A stretch of 46,865 nt of DNA from DASZCR01 sp035942915 (GCA_035942915.1 DASZCR010000183.1:1-46865); one strand, 5' to 3'; numbered from the stretch's first letter, positions 23,841 through 35,000 are shown. Numbers and translations are program-made. The notes: generated by a model not told the origin, from the letters alone.

Positions 23841-24124
23841 GACTCACAAGAGTATTTGAATTCTGCTTTGAATAGCCGTCAAAGTAGCTCGCCGTTCAAA
23901 GAGATTTGATTGCGGCGCAAGTGTGCCCGTAAATACAGTCGCCTTCATTTCTTTCAGGAATACTTGCCGCAAGCGGAGTGATTACCTCAATCTGTTTTTG
24001 GATTGACATCGGTAAGCATGTGTCTCACTCTTACTGTGAGCTAAGGAGTTCCCGCAGCAAAGTACGACACAAGTTTCCCATCCGGCTTGCTCTCATTGTT
24101 CCCTTTGGCTGGCGAGCAGTAACT

Positions 24125-26002
24125 ATGAACTATTCCCGTTTGTCCTCCATCGTTGGTGTGAGCCTCATCTTACTCGCACCTGCTGTTCCTGCTCAGACAC
24201 CGTCGGCGAAGCCAAGAACCCCTCTCGATAGTTCTGCCGCTAAGGACAAATCCGTCGCGAAAGCGGAAGTTGAGCGCATTCGCAAAGGGCGTCAGGAGCA
24301 AGCACGTTCGCTGCTGTTTGCGTTGGGTAGCGACGCGCGCAGCTTCAGCGACGAGAGCTTGCGCGCTCGTTCTCTCGCGAGGGTGGCAGACGCTCTCTGG
24401 GATGTTGCTGCCGAGCAAGGACGTGTACTTTTCCGCGAAGCGTGGGTAGCCGCAGAGACATCTGACAGGGAAAGCCGGAAGCCTCTCAACCTCCGCGAAG
24501 AAGTGCTCAGGTTAGCAGCCACCCGCGACCCCCTGCTCGCCGAAGAGTTTCTACAGAAGCTGAAGACAGCGCAACAGGAAGCCAAACAGGGAAATTCGGG
24601 AAACGACTCATCGGCGGGAGGCAACTTGTGGAGCCTGCCGGAAGCGTCGGAGAAAAGGCTAAGCCTCGCAGAACATCTGCTGAGCACGGGCGACATCGAA
24701 CGCGCCCTTCAATTCGCCGAGCCTGTGCTTGGCAGCGTGACCATCTCGACTATGGACTTTCTCACGCGTTTACGTGAGAAAGATTCCGTCGCCGCAGACC
24801 GTCGTTATGCGGCTGTGTTGACAAATGCCGGTGTCAATACTCTCTCGGACGCGAACACTGTCTCGGTGCTTTCGTCTTATCTGTTCACGCCTCACATGTA
24901 CGTCATCTTCAACAGGGAGGGCGGCGCGGACACTGTCTCGATGGCTTCTTTATTTCCCGCGCCGAGCGTCGCGCCGCAGTTACGTCTAGCTTTCTTTCAG
25001 ACCGCCAGCGCCGTTCTACTGCGACCGCAATCTGCGCCGGAGCAGCAACGCAGCACATCAGGAATCGTCGGCAAGTACATGGTCATCAAACGCCTCATGC
25101 CGGTGTTTGAACAATACGCTCCCAGAGAGGTGACGGACGCGATGCGCGGCCAACTGGAGGCGCTCGGCTCTCTGGTAAGCGACGCCGTACGTCAGAGTGA
25201 AAACGAGTGGTTACAGAAAGGAATCACTCCTGAGAAGCAGTTGTCAGCAAATCAGGAGCAATTCCTGCTGGAACAGATTGAGCGCGCCGGGACGGCAAAT
25301 GAGCGCGATGAAATTTACTTTAAACTGGCCTTGCACGCGCTCGGCAATGACGACATGAAAGCTCGCGATTATGTCGGCAAGATTGACGAGAGTGAGTTTC
25401 GCAAACGTGCGCAAGCTTGGGTTGACGCGTATTTAGCCATCAATGCCATCAAGCAGAAGAAGATTGAGGCGGCTCTGGAACTGGCTCGCAAAGGGGAATT
25501 AACACACCTTCAGCGGGTCTGGGTTCTGACGCAGGCGGCAAAACTGTTAGCGAAAACTGATAAGGGCAAAGCTTTATCTTTGCTTGACGATGCGACGGCC
25601 GAGACACGCCGTATCGACGCGGGCACTGTAGATAGACCGCGTGGTCTGCTGGCGATAGCCAGCGCGCTCATATTGATTGAGCCTGCTCGCGCTTGGGAGG
25701 CCAGCTTCGACGCGATTAAGGCAGCTAACTCGGTTGAAGGTTTTACGGGTGAAGGCGGCGCGCTGACTATGCGCGTGCAGAGCAAGAGCCGGATTTCGAG
25801 AAAGACGGAGGACGTGCCGGATTTCGATATTGAAGGAATCTTCGGCAAGTTGGCGACTAGCGACTACGAGTGGGCTGTCCAATTGGCTCGCAGCTTTCAG
25901 GGCGACGCGCCGCGCGTCAACGCCACTATCGCCATCGCCCGTGCGGTGCTCAACGAGAAGAAGTCGCACGCCTCAGCGCCGCAATCCATGTCGAAGAACT
26001 AA
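24125..26002 (+). CDS. Large secreted alpha-helical protein, unknown function
   Basis: The 625-residue protein has a signal peptide (MNYSRLSSIVGVSLILLAPA, cleavage near VPAQT). The rest is almost wholly alpha-helical, with repeated patterns of a TPR- or HEAT-like solenoid (for example RSLARVADALWDVAAEQGRV and RVWVLTQAAKLLAKTDKGKA). Similar proteins are common as lineage-specific hypotheticals in Acidobacteria, to my recollection. No catalytic motif is visible. I chose the ATG at 24125 over the upstream frame from 23978 because the signal peptide starts there. It stands alone; 3' of it is a long noncoding stretch. Confidence 0.8.
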   Translation: MNYSRLSSIVGVSLILLAPAVPAQTPSAKPRTPLDSSAAKDKSVAKAEVERIRKGRQEQARSLLFALGSDARSFSDESLRARSLARVADALWDVAAEQGRVLFREAWVAAETSDRESRKPLNLREEVLRLAATRDPLLAEEFLQKLKTAQQEAKQGNSGNDSSAGGNLWSLPEASEKRLSLAEHLLSTGDIERALQFAEPVLGSVTISTMDFLTRLREKDSVAADRRYAAVLTNAGVNTLSDANTVSVLSSYLFTPHMYVIFNREGGADTVSMASLFPAPSVAPQLRLAFFQTASAVLLRPQSAPEQQRSTSGIVGKYMVIKRLMPVFEQYAPREVTDAMRGQLEALGSLVSDAVRQSENEWLQKGITPEKQLSANQEQFLLEQIERAGTANERDEIYFKLALHALGNDDMKARDYVGKIDESEFRKRAQAWVDAYLAINAIKQKKIEAALELARKGELTHLQRVWVLTQAAKLLAKTDKGKALSLLDDATAETRRIDAGTVDRPRGLLAIASALILIEPARAWEASFDAIKAANSVEGFTGEGGALTMRVQSKSRISRKTEDVPDFDIEGIFGKLATSDYEWAVQLARSFQGDAPRVNATIAIARAVLNEKKSHASAPQSMSKN

Positions 26003-26775
26003 CTGCCCGTCGCGTTCGGGCGCTGTTCGCGTGCCCGTTTATTGGCCGGAACGGTAAGCCAGAAAGCTATCAGCCCTTCAGCCAATCCTGAAATTCAGCC
26101 TGTCTCCCGGTATTGACTGTTGCCTCCGTCCAAGTTCTCTTGCTGATGCCCTCCTCAAGAAAGACTTTCAACGGTACTTCACACACCACTCTGCTCCGAA
26201 TGCCTGAGGCGTACGCGTCGGGCGCATCCTGAGAGCAGTTCCGGGAGATGACTTCGTACCTCTTCGTCGAGGAGGTCAAGAGGCTCGGCTCAGGCGTGGG
26301 GCGCAACGCCTTCCAAAGCCGGCGCTACGTCATCAACTCCTACACGTCGCTGCGGTACGCAGTGCCGGCCGACTCCGTCAGGAAGCGAACGCACGGGCTG
26401 CTCGTCCGGGCTACGCCGGAAGCGGCCCGCCGTATCTACGATAACCTCCGGCTGGTGCTGACGGGATAATTCATGCCGCCCTACGGCGGCGAAGAGACGC
26501 ACCGCAACTCTGCCACCATGTCGAACCCGGAGGAGGCGCACCACTACAAGTACTGTCTCTCTTTTACTGAGGCGCGCGGGCTAAAGCCGGGAGGAGGCTG
26601 AAGGCTGACGATGCGGATACCGGCATTGTGGCGCAGTGAGATAGGAGCGAGGTGGAGAAACCCTACTTCCGGCGCTTGAAGGAAGAAGTTCGCCGGGCGC
26701 GAGCAGCCCACCGGCACATCTCCAAATCAGGCCATCTTCGGACTCGGCAGGATGTTTTAAGTGGGCGCAAAATAC
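26003..26775. other. Mostly noncoding region with two weak small frames
   Basis: A 73-codon plus-strand frame (26248-26469, LFVEEVKRLGSGVGRNAFQS and onward) and a 42-codon frame (26473-26601, starting MPPYGGEETHRN) follow each other. Neither has a clear ribosome site or known family. They could be decayed genes or short effectors. Nothing else was seen. Confidence 0.3.
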
Positions 26776-27039
26776 TCACGCTTGGGAGATGTTTGTAGCG
26801 GCGAGGGTGCCGCCGCTGACTTGAAGACTAAAGCGGACACGCAGCGCGCCGGCCGGCGGCGGACATTCGCGTGGGCGGTTGATATTCCCTTCCTGCAAAA
26901 CCTTCCGTAGGGCGGCGTCGCAGTCCTCGGATGAGAACGGCGCGTTCAAATCTGTGAAGCTGCCGGTGCATACGCGTATGCGGCCGACGCCATCTGCGTT
27001 GCGCCAGTGATAGATGTAGCCAGTGCCTTGCATCGTCAT
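26776..27039 (-). CDS. Small protein of unknown function
   Basis: This 87-residue protein begins MTMQGTGYIYHWRNADGVGR. A strong AAAGGAG ribosome site fits either the ATG at 27039 or, with better spacing, that at 27033. The pattern of short beta stretches and a single Cys-containing motif (SSEDCDAALRKVL) gives no family. It lies on the same strand as, and downstream of, the large coiled-coil secretin-like gene (51 bases), so it may be co-transcribed with it. Confidence 0.6.
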   Translation of the reverse strand: MTMQGTGYIYHWRNADGVGRIRVCTGSFTDLNAPFSSEDCDAALRKVLQEGNINRPRECPPPAGALRVRFSLQVSGGTLAATNISQA

Positions 27040-27089
27040 CTTCTCCTTTCATATCAGGTCGTCATCTTGAGAGCCTTCAGGCGAGCGTC

Positions 27090-30000
27090 TTAAGGGCGGC
27101 GATTTTGCTCCTGCCCCCGCACGTCATCCAGCTTCCGCCGGTCTTCGGCCTCTTTGAAGAGAATCTCGATGGGCGCAATGCGCAGGATGTTGCCGTTGAC
27201 CACGAGGCCGAGGCGGTTGGCCTTCAGTATCGTGTCGAGCACTTCGTTCAAAGGCACTTCCGTCACGTTGATGGTGACGGGGATGCGCCCCACCGACGGG
27301 TCTATGAAGAAGTTGACGCCGTGCTCCTCTGTTATGTACTTGGTTATGTCGCGCAGGTCAGCGTCCGTGACGTGGAGACTAATCGTCTTGTCCGGTAGCA
27401 ACGGCTTATCAACGCTTGGCTCGTTACAGGGACAGTCGTCGCGCTCGGCCTTCAGCATGTCGAAGTAGTCTTCAGACTGTAAGAGTCCCATGATGTCGCC
27501 AATCGTCGGATAGAGCGTCGTCTGGCCGAAGATGAGACTCTGCTGCGTGACGGCGGCGCTGCCTTTCCGCCTGACGAACCATCCGAGGAGCGGGATGTCG
27601 CGGACGTACTTGATGTCCTTGAGGATGGGGATGCCGCCCGTAGTCTTCGTCGGGATGCCGAGCCGCGCGTTCGAGTTGAAACGCGAGACCTCGCGAATTT
27701 CGAGGTTGCTCAACTGAACTTCAGTGTTGACGGTGTGCCGCTCAATGCGCGGGAGTTGCGGGTTGATGGTGCCGTCGGGGTCGCGCACGAGATTGGAGAA
27801 GACCTGGTCGAGCTTGAAGCGTAGAGCCTGGCCTGAGGGGTCGAAGATGGGTGTGATTTGGAAGGTGCCGTTGGTGGTCAGGCCGTAGAGTTCGGAGACA
27901 TCGCGTTGCGGCTGCGCGTTGAGGCTGCCGAGGACGCCGAGCAAGCCGCCGGTCTGCCCGGCGAGAGCGATTTGCGCGAGTTGCTGGATGGAGCCGAGGA
28001 TGTCGGTCTCCTCGCCGACGGAGAGTTGCGCCGAGCCGCGCGCATCCACACGCGCGATAAGTCGATTGGTGGCGAGCATCGAGGTGCGATTGATGATGCC
28101 GACTCCGATGCCGTTCTTTTTCGCCAGACCGGTGCGGAGGCGTTGCATCATCGGGTCGATGAAGTGGTGATTGAGGTCGTCCTCGAAGGCGATGATGATT
28201 CTCTTAATCATCTCGTCGGCCGCCGCCACGCGCTCGTTGGCGACGCGCAGCGGGTTCTCCTCAGCCCTCAAAGAGCGGAGCAATGACGAGGCGACTCTCA
28301 TCGTTTGGCGCGCCTGAGATGGTGTGTCGGGAATAGCCTTGAGATTTTCAACAGACTGTATCGTGAGCGCCTCTTGCGGCAGTATCTCCAATTCGTTCCA
28401 CAGCCATTCGAGTATCGGGAGGATTTGGTCTTGGAGGTTGTCCAACTTTGTCTCGACGACATTCCTCTCCTGAGGGGTGCGTGCGGCCTGCTGTTCCCGC
28501 AGGAGCATCTCCTGCTCGGAGAGCAGCTTCGAGAGGCGGCTCACAATCCTGAGTTGCGCGCCCTTGCTTAACGCCCGCACTATCTCGAACTGGTCGGCGG
28601 TCAGACCCGCCATGTTGCTCGGCTGCGAATCGAGACCCATCGCACGTTTCGACCCGGCGAACCACCTGGCGGGCGTCGGCGCGAAGCCGCTTGGCACGCC
28701 CGACACCTTATCAAGCGGCGGGTCTTTGAGGCCGAGGCCGTCGAGCTTGCCGCGCAGGTCGGCGCTGAATTTGCTGATGACTGCCCAGCGAGACTGCGGG
28801 TTAGCCAGTATCAAGACCATCAGGGCTTCGCCGAGTGTCGTCGTGCTCGTCGGGTCGGGCAGAGTGAGATTGGAAACGGCCGACTGAGTGTGCGTCGCAC
28901 TGTCAGGGTTGAACCCCAGCCGAAGCAGCACCTCTCGCTGATAGAAGTGCATCCGCGCCCACTGCAATTGTCTCGCGTTCGGGGTGGTGATGCCTGCCGC
29001 ATTGAGCTTGACCTGCGCGACGAGGTGAACCTGTTCGTTGATGCAGTCTCGCAAAAAAGAGAGCGAGGCGGCGATGCGTGCGCGTGTGTAGGCCATCTCG
29101 CCTTCGATGTCCTTGAGCGCCTCGTTGAACTTTCTTGTCCCCTTGTTGTCGGCGGTGCTGCTCAACTCCAGCGACCAGAGCGTCATGCGCGACTGCGGCG
29201 CGGGGCGGTCGAAGAGGGCGATGATTGTCTTGACCTTCTTGAGGTCTTCCACCTTGCCGCGCAGGAAGATGGTCTTGTCGTCGCCGAAGGCATACATCAG
29301 GACGCGCTTTGAGGGGTCGGCGCTGGTGCGGTCGGCTGGCGCGTAGAAGAAGGGCGTGTTGTCGCGCGCTCGTGCGAAGGCGTCCGACTCGGACTGCGCC
29401 AGCAGAAGGAGGTCTGTGCGTTCGCGGCTGACCTTGAGTTGAGCCTCGGTGAGTTTGCGCTCGGCCTCGCGGATTTTGGCAGGCAGCCCCTTCTGCTCGT
29501 CGCGCAGCGCCTGAACGCGTTCGTTCTCAGCGTCGCGCTGGCTCTGTAGGTCGTCGCGGCGCTGCGTGGCGCGTGTGATGAGACCCTGGTCTTTGTCCGG
29601 CCGCGCGTTCAGTTCGTCAACGCGTCGCTTGGCGCGCAGCAGCAGGTCTTCGGTGGATAGCAGGCTCGCCTCGGCCTGTCGTTGCTCCTCGCGGAGTTGC
29701 CGAAGGCGTGTCTGAAATGTGTTGACCTCCGCTTGCGCCTCGGCAAACAGGATATCTGCTTCCTGAAGCGAGCGCCGTGCGGCCTGCGCCTGTTCGCGGA
29801 GACCCTTGACGCCGCCCACCTCGTAGGTCGCAGGGTTGAGGACTTGCATCAGGCGAGGCACGTCTGTGAAGTAAAAGAGCGACACACGGTCGGCGGTGAA
29901 GCCGCTGAAGTCGCCAGCGAGGTTGGTCTCAAGTTTGACGACGGCGCGGCTGAGCGCCCTCCCGTGCGTCTCGACTCTCTGCACGAGGTTCGAGACATTT

Positions 30001-31076
30001 TGGAAGTCGAAGTTCGCGATGCTGGCGTCGCGTAGGTGCAGCGCGAGCGCATCCCATCCGGCGTTGATTCCCGCAAGCTGTTCGGTGAGTTGCGAGATTG
30101 CCCCCTGCACCTGACGCGCTTTGGCTGCATGCTGGACGGGGTCGGCGAGCAAATCAATTTCGGCCTGCGCTGCCTCAACTTTCTTCTGCTCGGCGTGGGC
30201 GTTAATCTTCACCAACCACGCGTCGAGTTTCTGTGCCACGCTTTCGACCGCCGTCCTGACCGCAGCGAGGGCGTCGTCAACGCCCTTCTGCTGCTGCTTC
30301 GCTTCTTCCTCCGTGAGGCCGAGCTTTGGCGCGAGCTTCTTGAGGGTCGCCGAGAGCGACTCCCAGTCGTCGGCAAACTCGCCGCGCAGGCGCTCCGTGT
30401 CGGCCACCGCCGTGAGGTCGCGCGCGAGGATGGGGAGAAGGCTGGCGGCTTCCTCGTCTCGCTTCTTCGCGTCGAGGGCGGCGACGCGCTTCGCCAACTT
30501 TCCGGCAAGCAGCTTTGCGTCCTCGTACAGTCCTTTGAGCGCAGACTTTAATCCTGTCTCGGCCTCGCCGACGCGGGTCGTCTGCGCCTCGATGCGCTCG
30601 ATGGCGGCGGAGGCGGCGGCCTTAGCCTGTGCTTTCTGCTCCTCCGTCAGGTCGGCCGGAAGGTTGTCGCGCGCCTTCTCAAGAGCGGCCTTCGCATCGT
30701 TCAACTCCTTCTTGCCAGCGGCGACTTTCCCGAAGAGGTCGTCGCGAACGATGCTGCCAACCATCCCGGTCAGTCTGTGCAAATCCAGCAGCGCAGCGTC
30801 ATCCGCCGACTTGAAGACGCTGAGATTGTTAATCTCTGCTGCTGCGGCGTTGGCCTCGCCCGCCTGCTCGTCGGCGAACCTGATGGCCTGCTCGGCCTTG
30901 GCAACGGCATCATCAACTTTCGCTTCAGCGGCGCGCGTGACCGGCTCGGCCGCACGGCCAACAGGCGATGGGCTGCAATGGGTAACGACCGGCATCAGGG
31001 CAAGAGCCGGAATGGTGGAGAAGAGCATTAGAAGATTGCGAAACCGGATGAGAGTGCCGGTAGTCAGCTTTCCCAT
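27090..31076 (-). CDS. Giant coiled-coil protein with permuted secretin/STN C-terminus
   Basis: The 1328-residue protein has an N-terminal signal or anchor (FRNLLMLFSTIPALALMPVV, a Cys at about 34 could be a weak lipobox). Long Ala/Glu/Lys-rich coiled coils span about residues 45-540 (for example VDDAVAKAEQAIRFADEQAG). A secretin N-domain-like segment follows near 570-600 (IFLRGKVEDLKKVKTIIALF). A helical region leads to a segment resembling the secretin pore domain (about 1060-1190), with GGIPILKDIKYVRDIPLLGW. The STN domain, normally N-terminal in secretins and TonB receptors, comes last (about 1228-1305, ISLHVTDADLRDITKYITEE). This reversed order is unusual. An outer-membrane or periplasm-spanning export role is likely; partner pilus or type II genes are absent. 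AGAGGA precedes the ATG. Confidence 0.75.
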   Translation of the reverse strand: MGKLTTGTLIRFRNLLMLFSTIPALALMPVVTHCSPSPVGRAAEPVTRAAEAKVDDAVAKAEQAIRFADEQAGEANAAAAEINNLSVFKSADDAALLDLHRLTGMVGSIVRDDLFGKVAAGKKELNDAKAALEKARDNLPADLTEEQKAQAKAAASAAIERIEAQTTRVGEAETGLKSALKGLYEDAKLLAGKLAKRVAALDAKKRDEEAASLLPILARDLTAVADTERLRGEFADDWESLSATLKKLAPKLGLTEEEAKQQQKGVDDALAAVRTAVESVAQKLDAWLVKINAHAEQKKVEAAQAEIDLLADPVQHAAKARQVQGAISQLTEQLAGINAGWDALALHLRDASIANFDFQNVSNLVQRVETHGRALSRAVVKLETNLAGDFSGFTADRVSLFYFTDVPRLMQVLNPATYEVGGVKGLREQAQAARRSLQEADILFAEAQAEVNTFQTRLRQLREEQRQAEASLLSTEDLLLRAKRRVDELNARPDKDQGLITRATQRRDDLQSQRDAENERVQALRDEQKGLPAKIREAERKLTEAQLKVSRERTDLLLLAQSESDAFARARDNTPFFYAPADRTSADPSKRVLMYAFGDDKTIFLRGKVEDLKKVKTIIALFDRPAPQSRMTLWSLELSSTADNKGTRKFNEALKDIEGEMAYTRARIAASLSFLRDCINEQVHLVAQVKLNAAGITTPNARQLQWARMHFYQREVLLRLGFNPDSATHTQSAVSNLTLPDPTSTTTLGEALMVLILANPQSRWAVISKFSADLRGKLDGLGLKDPPLDKVSGVPSGFAPTPARWFAGSKRAMGLDSQPSNMAGLTADQFEIVRALSKGAQLRIVSRLSKLLSEQEMLLREQQAARTPQERNVVETKLDNLQDQILPILEWLWNELEILPQEALTIQSVENLKAIPDTPSQARQTMRVASSLLRSLRAEENPLRVANERVAAADEMIKRIIIAFEDDLNHHFIDPMMQRLRTGLAKKNGIGVGIINRTSMLATNRLIARVDARGSAQLSVGEETDILGSIQQLAQIALAGQTGGLLGVLGSLNAQPQRDVSELYGLTTNGTFQITPIFDPSGQALRFKLDQVFSNLVRDPDGTINPQLPRIERHTVNTEVQLSNLEIREVSRFNSNARLGIPTKTTGGIPILKDIKYVRDIPLLGWFVRRKGSAAVTQQSLIFGQTTLYPTIGDIMGLLQSEDYFDMLKAERDDCPCNEPSVDKPLLPDKTISLHVTDADLRDITKYITEEHGVNFFIDPSVGRIPVTINVTEVPLNEVLDTILKANRLGLVVNGNILRIAPIEILFKEAEDRRKLDDVRGQEQNRRP

Positions 31077-31471
31077 AGCTGGATGTTCCTCTAAGAATTA
31101 GTTGGACAGGCTGCCGCAGGGCAGCCGTGTGGCGGACTGCCAATCCTGTTGCGGGTGACTTTCAAACCGCTCTTCTACCTGCTAATGACGCTTCGGGGAG
31201 AAACGTTTCGGCGGAGGGAAGAAAAATTGTTCAGCCTGTGGCGGGAAATGTTTGATAGGAGTTTGGAGAAGGCTGAGTCTGGACGCTTGAGGCGCAGAGA
31301 GGGCGGGGCGGCGGGCATCAGGCCGCACGGCTTCTCATGGCCGCGCGAAAGTTCTTGCCATCGATAATGTCCTGAGATAATTTCTCAACGATACTTCCGC
31401 GCGCTCACCTTTATCCACGACTGGCCTCGTATTCAGAATCAATTCATGCGCGCGTATGGACGAGGAGATAG
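31077..31471. promoter_or_regulatory. Divergent intergenic region between the secretin-like gene and the sigma factor
   Basis: About 395 bases with no gene. Promoters of both divergent units must lie here. GAGGAG at 31459-31464 is the ribosome site of the sigma gene. I could not identify a repeat element that the sigma factor itself might recognise. Confidence 0.45.
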
Positions 31472-32074
31472 TTGGCTTCATTCGACGACTTTCTGGACTG
31501 GTTAGGCCCGGATGGAGGGCAGCAATATGAGACCATCCGCGCAGGCTTAATCAGAATCTTCATCTCCAAAGGCTTTAGTGACGCCGAAGATTTGGCTGAT
31601 GAGACGATTATTCGTGTCATCAAGAAACTGCCCTCCATCCGCGAGGGGTATCAAGGTGAGAAAGCGCGCTATTTTCACGGCGTCGCGCGCAACGTGATGC
31701 ACGAGGCGAGGCGGCGAAAGGAGTTTGCGACCGACAACATCCCGGAGCGCCTGACCCAGCCCGTTCAGACCAGCGACACCTACGACTGCCTGCTCAAGTG
31801 CCTACAGACGCTACCGCCGGACAGACGCGAATTGATACTGGATTACTACCTTTACGAGGGGAAGGACAAAATTGCACACCACCGGCGGATGGCCGAGGAG
31901 CTGGGCATCACCACCGGCGCTCTGCGAACGCGCGCGCATCATACGAGGCGCGATTTGGAAAAATGCGTTGAGCAGTGCGCCCGGAATCTCTTGGAAAAAC
32001 AAAAGGCGGCTCAAAGCGCATTGTTAAAGAGACGGCATCCGGTAGGTAACATCAACAAGGAGCGTCAGCCATAG
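31472..32074 (+). CDS. ECF-like RNA polymerase sigma factor
   Basis: The 200-residue protein has a region-2-like segment (about residues 15-80, GFSDAEDLADETIIRVIKKL with the core-binding helix and KARYFHGVARNVMHEARRRK) and a region-4 helix-turn-helix (about 110-165, LPPDRRELILDYYLY then ELGITTGALRTRAHHTRRDL). The start is TTG at 31472 behind GAGGAG; no ATG is in frame nearby. Its stop overlaps the start of the TPR-CHAT gene, whose first residues resemble the small cytoplasmic anti-sigma-like segment common after such sigma factors. It probably drives this island in response to a signal sensed by the CHAT protein. No other regulator is present. Confidence 0.85.
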   Translation: MASFDDFLDWLGPDGGQQYETIRAGLIRIFISKGFSDAEDLADETIIRVIKKLPSIREGYQGEKARYFHGVARNVMHEARRRKEFATDNIPERLTQPVQTSDTYDCLLKCLQTLPPDRRELILDYYLYEGKDKIAHHRRMAEELGITTGALRTRAHHTRRDLEKCVEQCARNLLEKQKAAQSALLKRRHPVGNINKERQP

Positions 32075-35000
32075 CCTCCGATGAGAAAAGACAGTTAAGG
32101 CAATACCTGCTCGGCCAACTCGCCGAAGCGGAAGATGAGCAGGTCGAGTTGCGCCTGCTCACCGACGCCGACTGCGCGGTCGAGTTGGATATTGTGACCG
32201 ATGAATTGGTAGACCAATACGTCGAGGGCAATCTCCCGGCCGCCGAGCGTGTGCAGTTTGAAGAGTACTTCCTGAAATCGCAGGTGCGACAGGACAAGCT
32301 GAGTTTCGCGCGGGCGCTGAAGCGGCGAAAGGCGACTCTGCGACGGGCGACGAGGTTATACAGATTCTACCTGCCTGCGGCCGCCGCCGCGCTCCTCTTC
32401 ATCGGTCTCGGAGTGGCGTTCTGGCGAGCCTTCATCTACCAATCCGATGTTGATAAAGGGGTGATTGCTCTGCGGTCTGCCTTCAGCAGAGAAAGACCTG
32501 TGGACGCACGTCTCTCGGCGCTCGACTACGCGCCCGTCGGCCAGCAGCGCGGAGCCGAGCAGGTGGATGCGATGCAGCGAGACCTCGCGCAGGGGTTGCT
32601 CTCCTACGCGGCCGCGAAACATCCGAGCGCCGAAGCGCATCACGCGCTCGGTCAGTACTTCCTCGCCGAGCGTCAGTTCGACAGGGCTATTCAGCAACTC
32701 AAAACGGCGCTCAGCCTCGACCCGCAGAATGCAGAGATTCACAGCGACCTTGGCGCGGCCTTGCTGGAGAAGGGGAAACATAACCTTTCGGCGACGGTGC
32801 AGGAGAGAGGCGGCGACGAGTTTGCACAGAGTTTGGAGCACTTGAATGAAGCCCTCAAACTGGACGACTCGCTGCTCGGAGCACTCTTCAACCGCGCGCT
32901 GCTCCATCAGCAGATGGGCTTGATTCGCGAGGCAGAAGACGACTGGCGCAGATACCTTGAGAAAGAGACGGACGCGCGATGGCTCGACGAGGCGCGGCGC
33001 AGACTTGCCCTGCTCGAAGAGGAGAAAAAGAAGACTTCTCAAAGTAAGGAAGCCATCCTTCAGCAGTTCCTGAGCGCCTCCGAGTCGGGCGACGACGAGA
33101 CCGCTTGGAGACTCGTCAGCAATTATCACAACAGGCCGGGCAACCTCGTCGTCTCGCCACTGTTGGACGCCTTTCTGGAACAGTCCGCGAACGGAAACAG
33201 AGAGGCCGCCGGACGCAGTGCCCGACTCCTCAAGTATGCGGGCGAACTGGAGCGGCAGAGGGCGGGCGACCGTTTCTTCTCAGAACTGGCGCGTGTCTAT
33301 GAGTCGGCCACGCCCGAACAGCGTGCGTCGCTCGCAGAGGCGCGCGGCCTGATGCGGAGGGGCCACGAAACATGGGGGCAGGCGAAGGTTGAGGAGAGCC
33401 TCGACTTCTTCAGCCGTGCAAAGCAGCTCTTCGAGCAGACGGGTGATGTCGGCGAAGCGAAGGTGGCCGAATACTGGATGAGTTTCTGCCACTATCGCAA
33501 TAACAAGCAGGAGCAAAGTCTCGCCATCCTTGAGCCGCTGGCCGCGTTCTGTGAAGCGAACGGTCACGTCTGGCTCTACGTGCGTTGTCTCTACCTGCGC
33601 TCGTCAATCCATTATCTTGCTAACGAACCCTCAAAGGCCGTCGATGTCGCGCTGCGCTCGGAGGAGTTGGCCGGACGGACGAACGACCTCGTCGGGATGC
33701 TCAACGTGGTGAGCGCGCTCATAGAGTATTACCGCTATCTCGGCAACTACCGGAAGATGCTCGGTTATATCCAGCGCAGCCTGCCGCTGGTCAGTTCCAT
33801 CCCCTTAGACCCGGTTCAGGGTGCACGCCACTACGGCTTCGTGGCGACCGGCTTCGCCTCAATCGGCCGCCACGACGCCGCCGCCGCTTATCAGAGAGAG
33901 GCGCTCAGGCTGGCGCTCAACACCGGAAGCGACGCCGCCATCGCCACCAACTATGCCTTCCTCGGAATGATTAATGGGAAACTGAAAAATTTCGGGGAGG
34001 CGCTGCGTCATGTGCGCTCCGCGTTCGACATCGCGCAGGCGCGCGCGGGCGAAAGTGCTTATCGCATCCTGATGGCTTACTCGTCTCTGCAAATAGGCCA
34101 CATTCAGAGAGAGGCCGGGCAAGTTGACGAAGCGATAGCCAACTACAGCCGAGCCATCGAGATTTATGAGAAGTTCGAGAACTTCGAGACTCACCTCTAT
34201 CAGGCACACAAAGGCCGGCTCCTCTGCTACATCGCGCAGGGCAACGACCCGCTGGCAGCCGAAGAGATTTCAGAGACTCTCAAACTCGTCGAGCGATACC
34301 GCACCAAGATACATGAGGAGAACAACCGGAACAGCTTCTTCGACGTTGAGCAGAGCGTCTATGACGCCGCCATCGATTTCGCATATTCCAGACAGCACAA
34401 CCCGCAGCAGGCTTTCCAGTATCTTGAGTCGTCGCGTTCGCGTTCGTTGCTCGACTTGCTCGAATCCGACAGAGAGGTGCTGTTCAAAGTACGCGACCCG
34501 GACATAGTTTTCAGTTCCGTCTCGCAGCCTCTGAGCCTCGCGGACATTCAGCAGCGGATGCCGGAGCGGGCGCAACTGCTGCAATACGCCGTCCTCGAAA
34601 ATAAAATCCTTATCTGGGTAATCTCGAAAAGCAAGATTTCAGTCGTCTCTCAGGAAGTATCTCAGAAGGAGTTGAACGAAAAGGTCACCGGCTACGTGCA
34701 AATGGTTTCGCGCGCGGCCGAACCGGAGAAGGAGGATGCGCTGCGCGGGGCGAGAGACTTGTTCGACATCCTGATTCGCCCTGTCGAGGCGTTGCTGGAC
34801 AGGGAGAAAGAGCTGTGTGTTATCCCGGACAAGGTTCTCAATCGACTCCCCTTTGCGACCCTCGTCTCTCGCTCGTCAGGCCGGTATCTAATAGAAGACT
34901 ATCTCCTGCTGACCTCTCAGAGTCCGACCATTTTTGTGCTCTGCTCGGAGAGGGCTGCGCAGAAAGAGGGTGACAGAGAGGAGACGTTGTTGAGCGTCGG

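Noticed and set aside
30121..31101. Long plus-strand frame (326 codons) opposite the secretin-like gene
   Set aside because: It is a Ser/Ala-rich mirror of the Ala/Glu/Lys coiled coil on the other strand, without ribosome site or known family.
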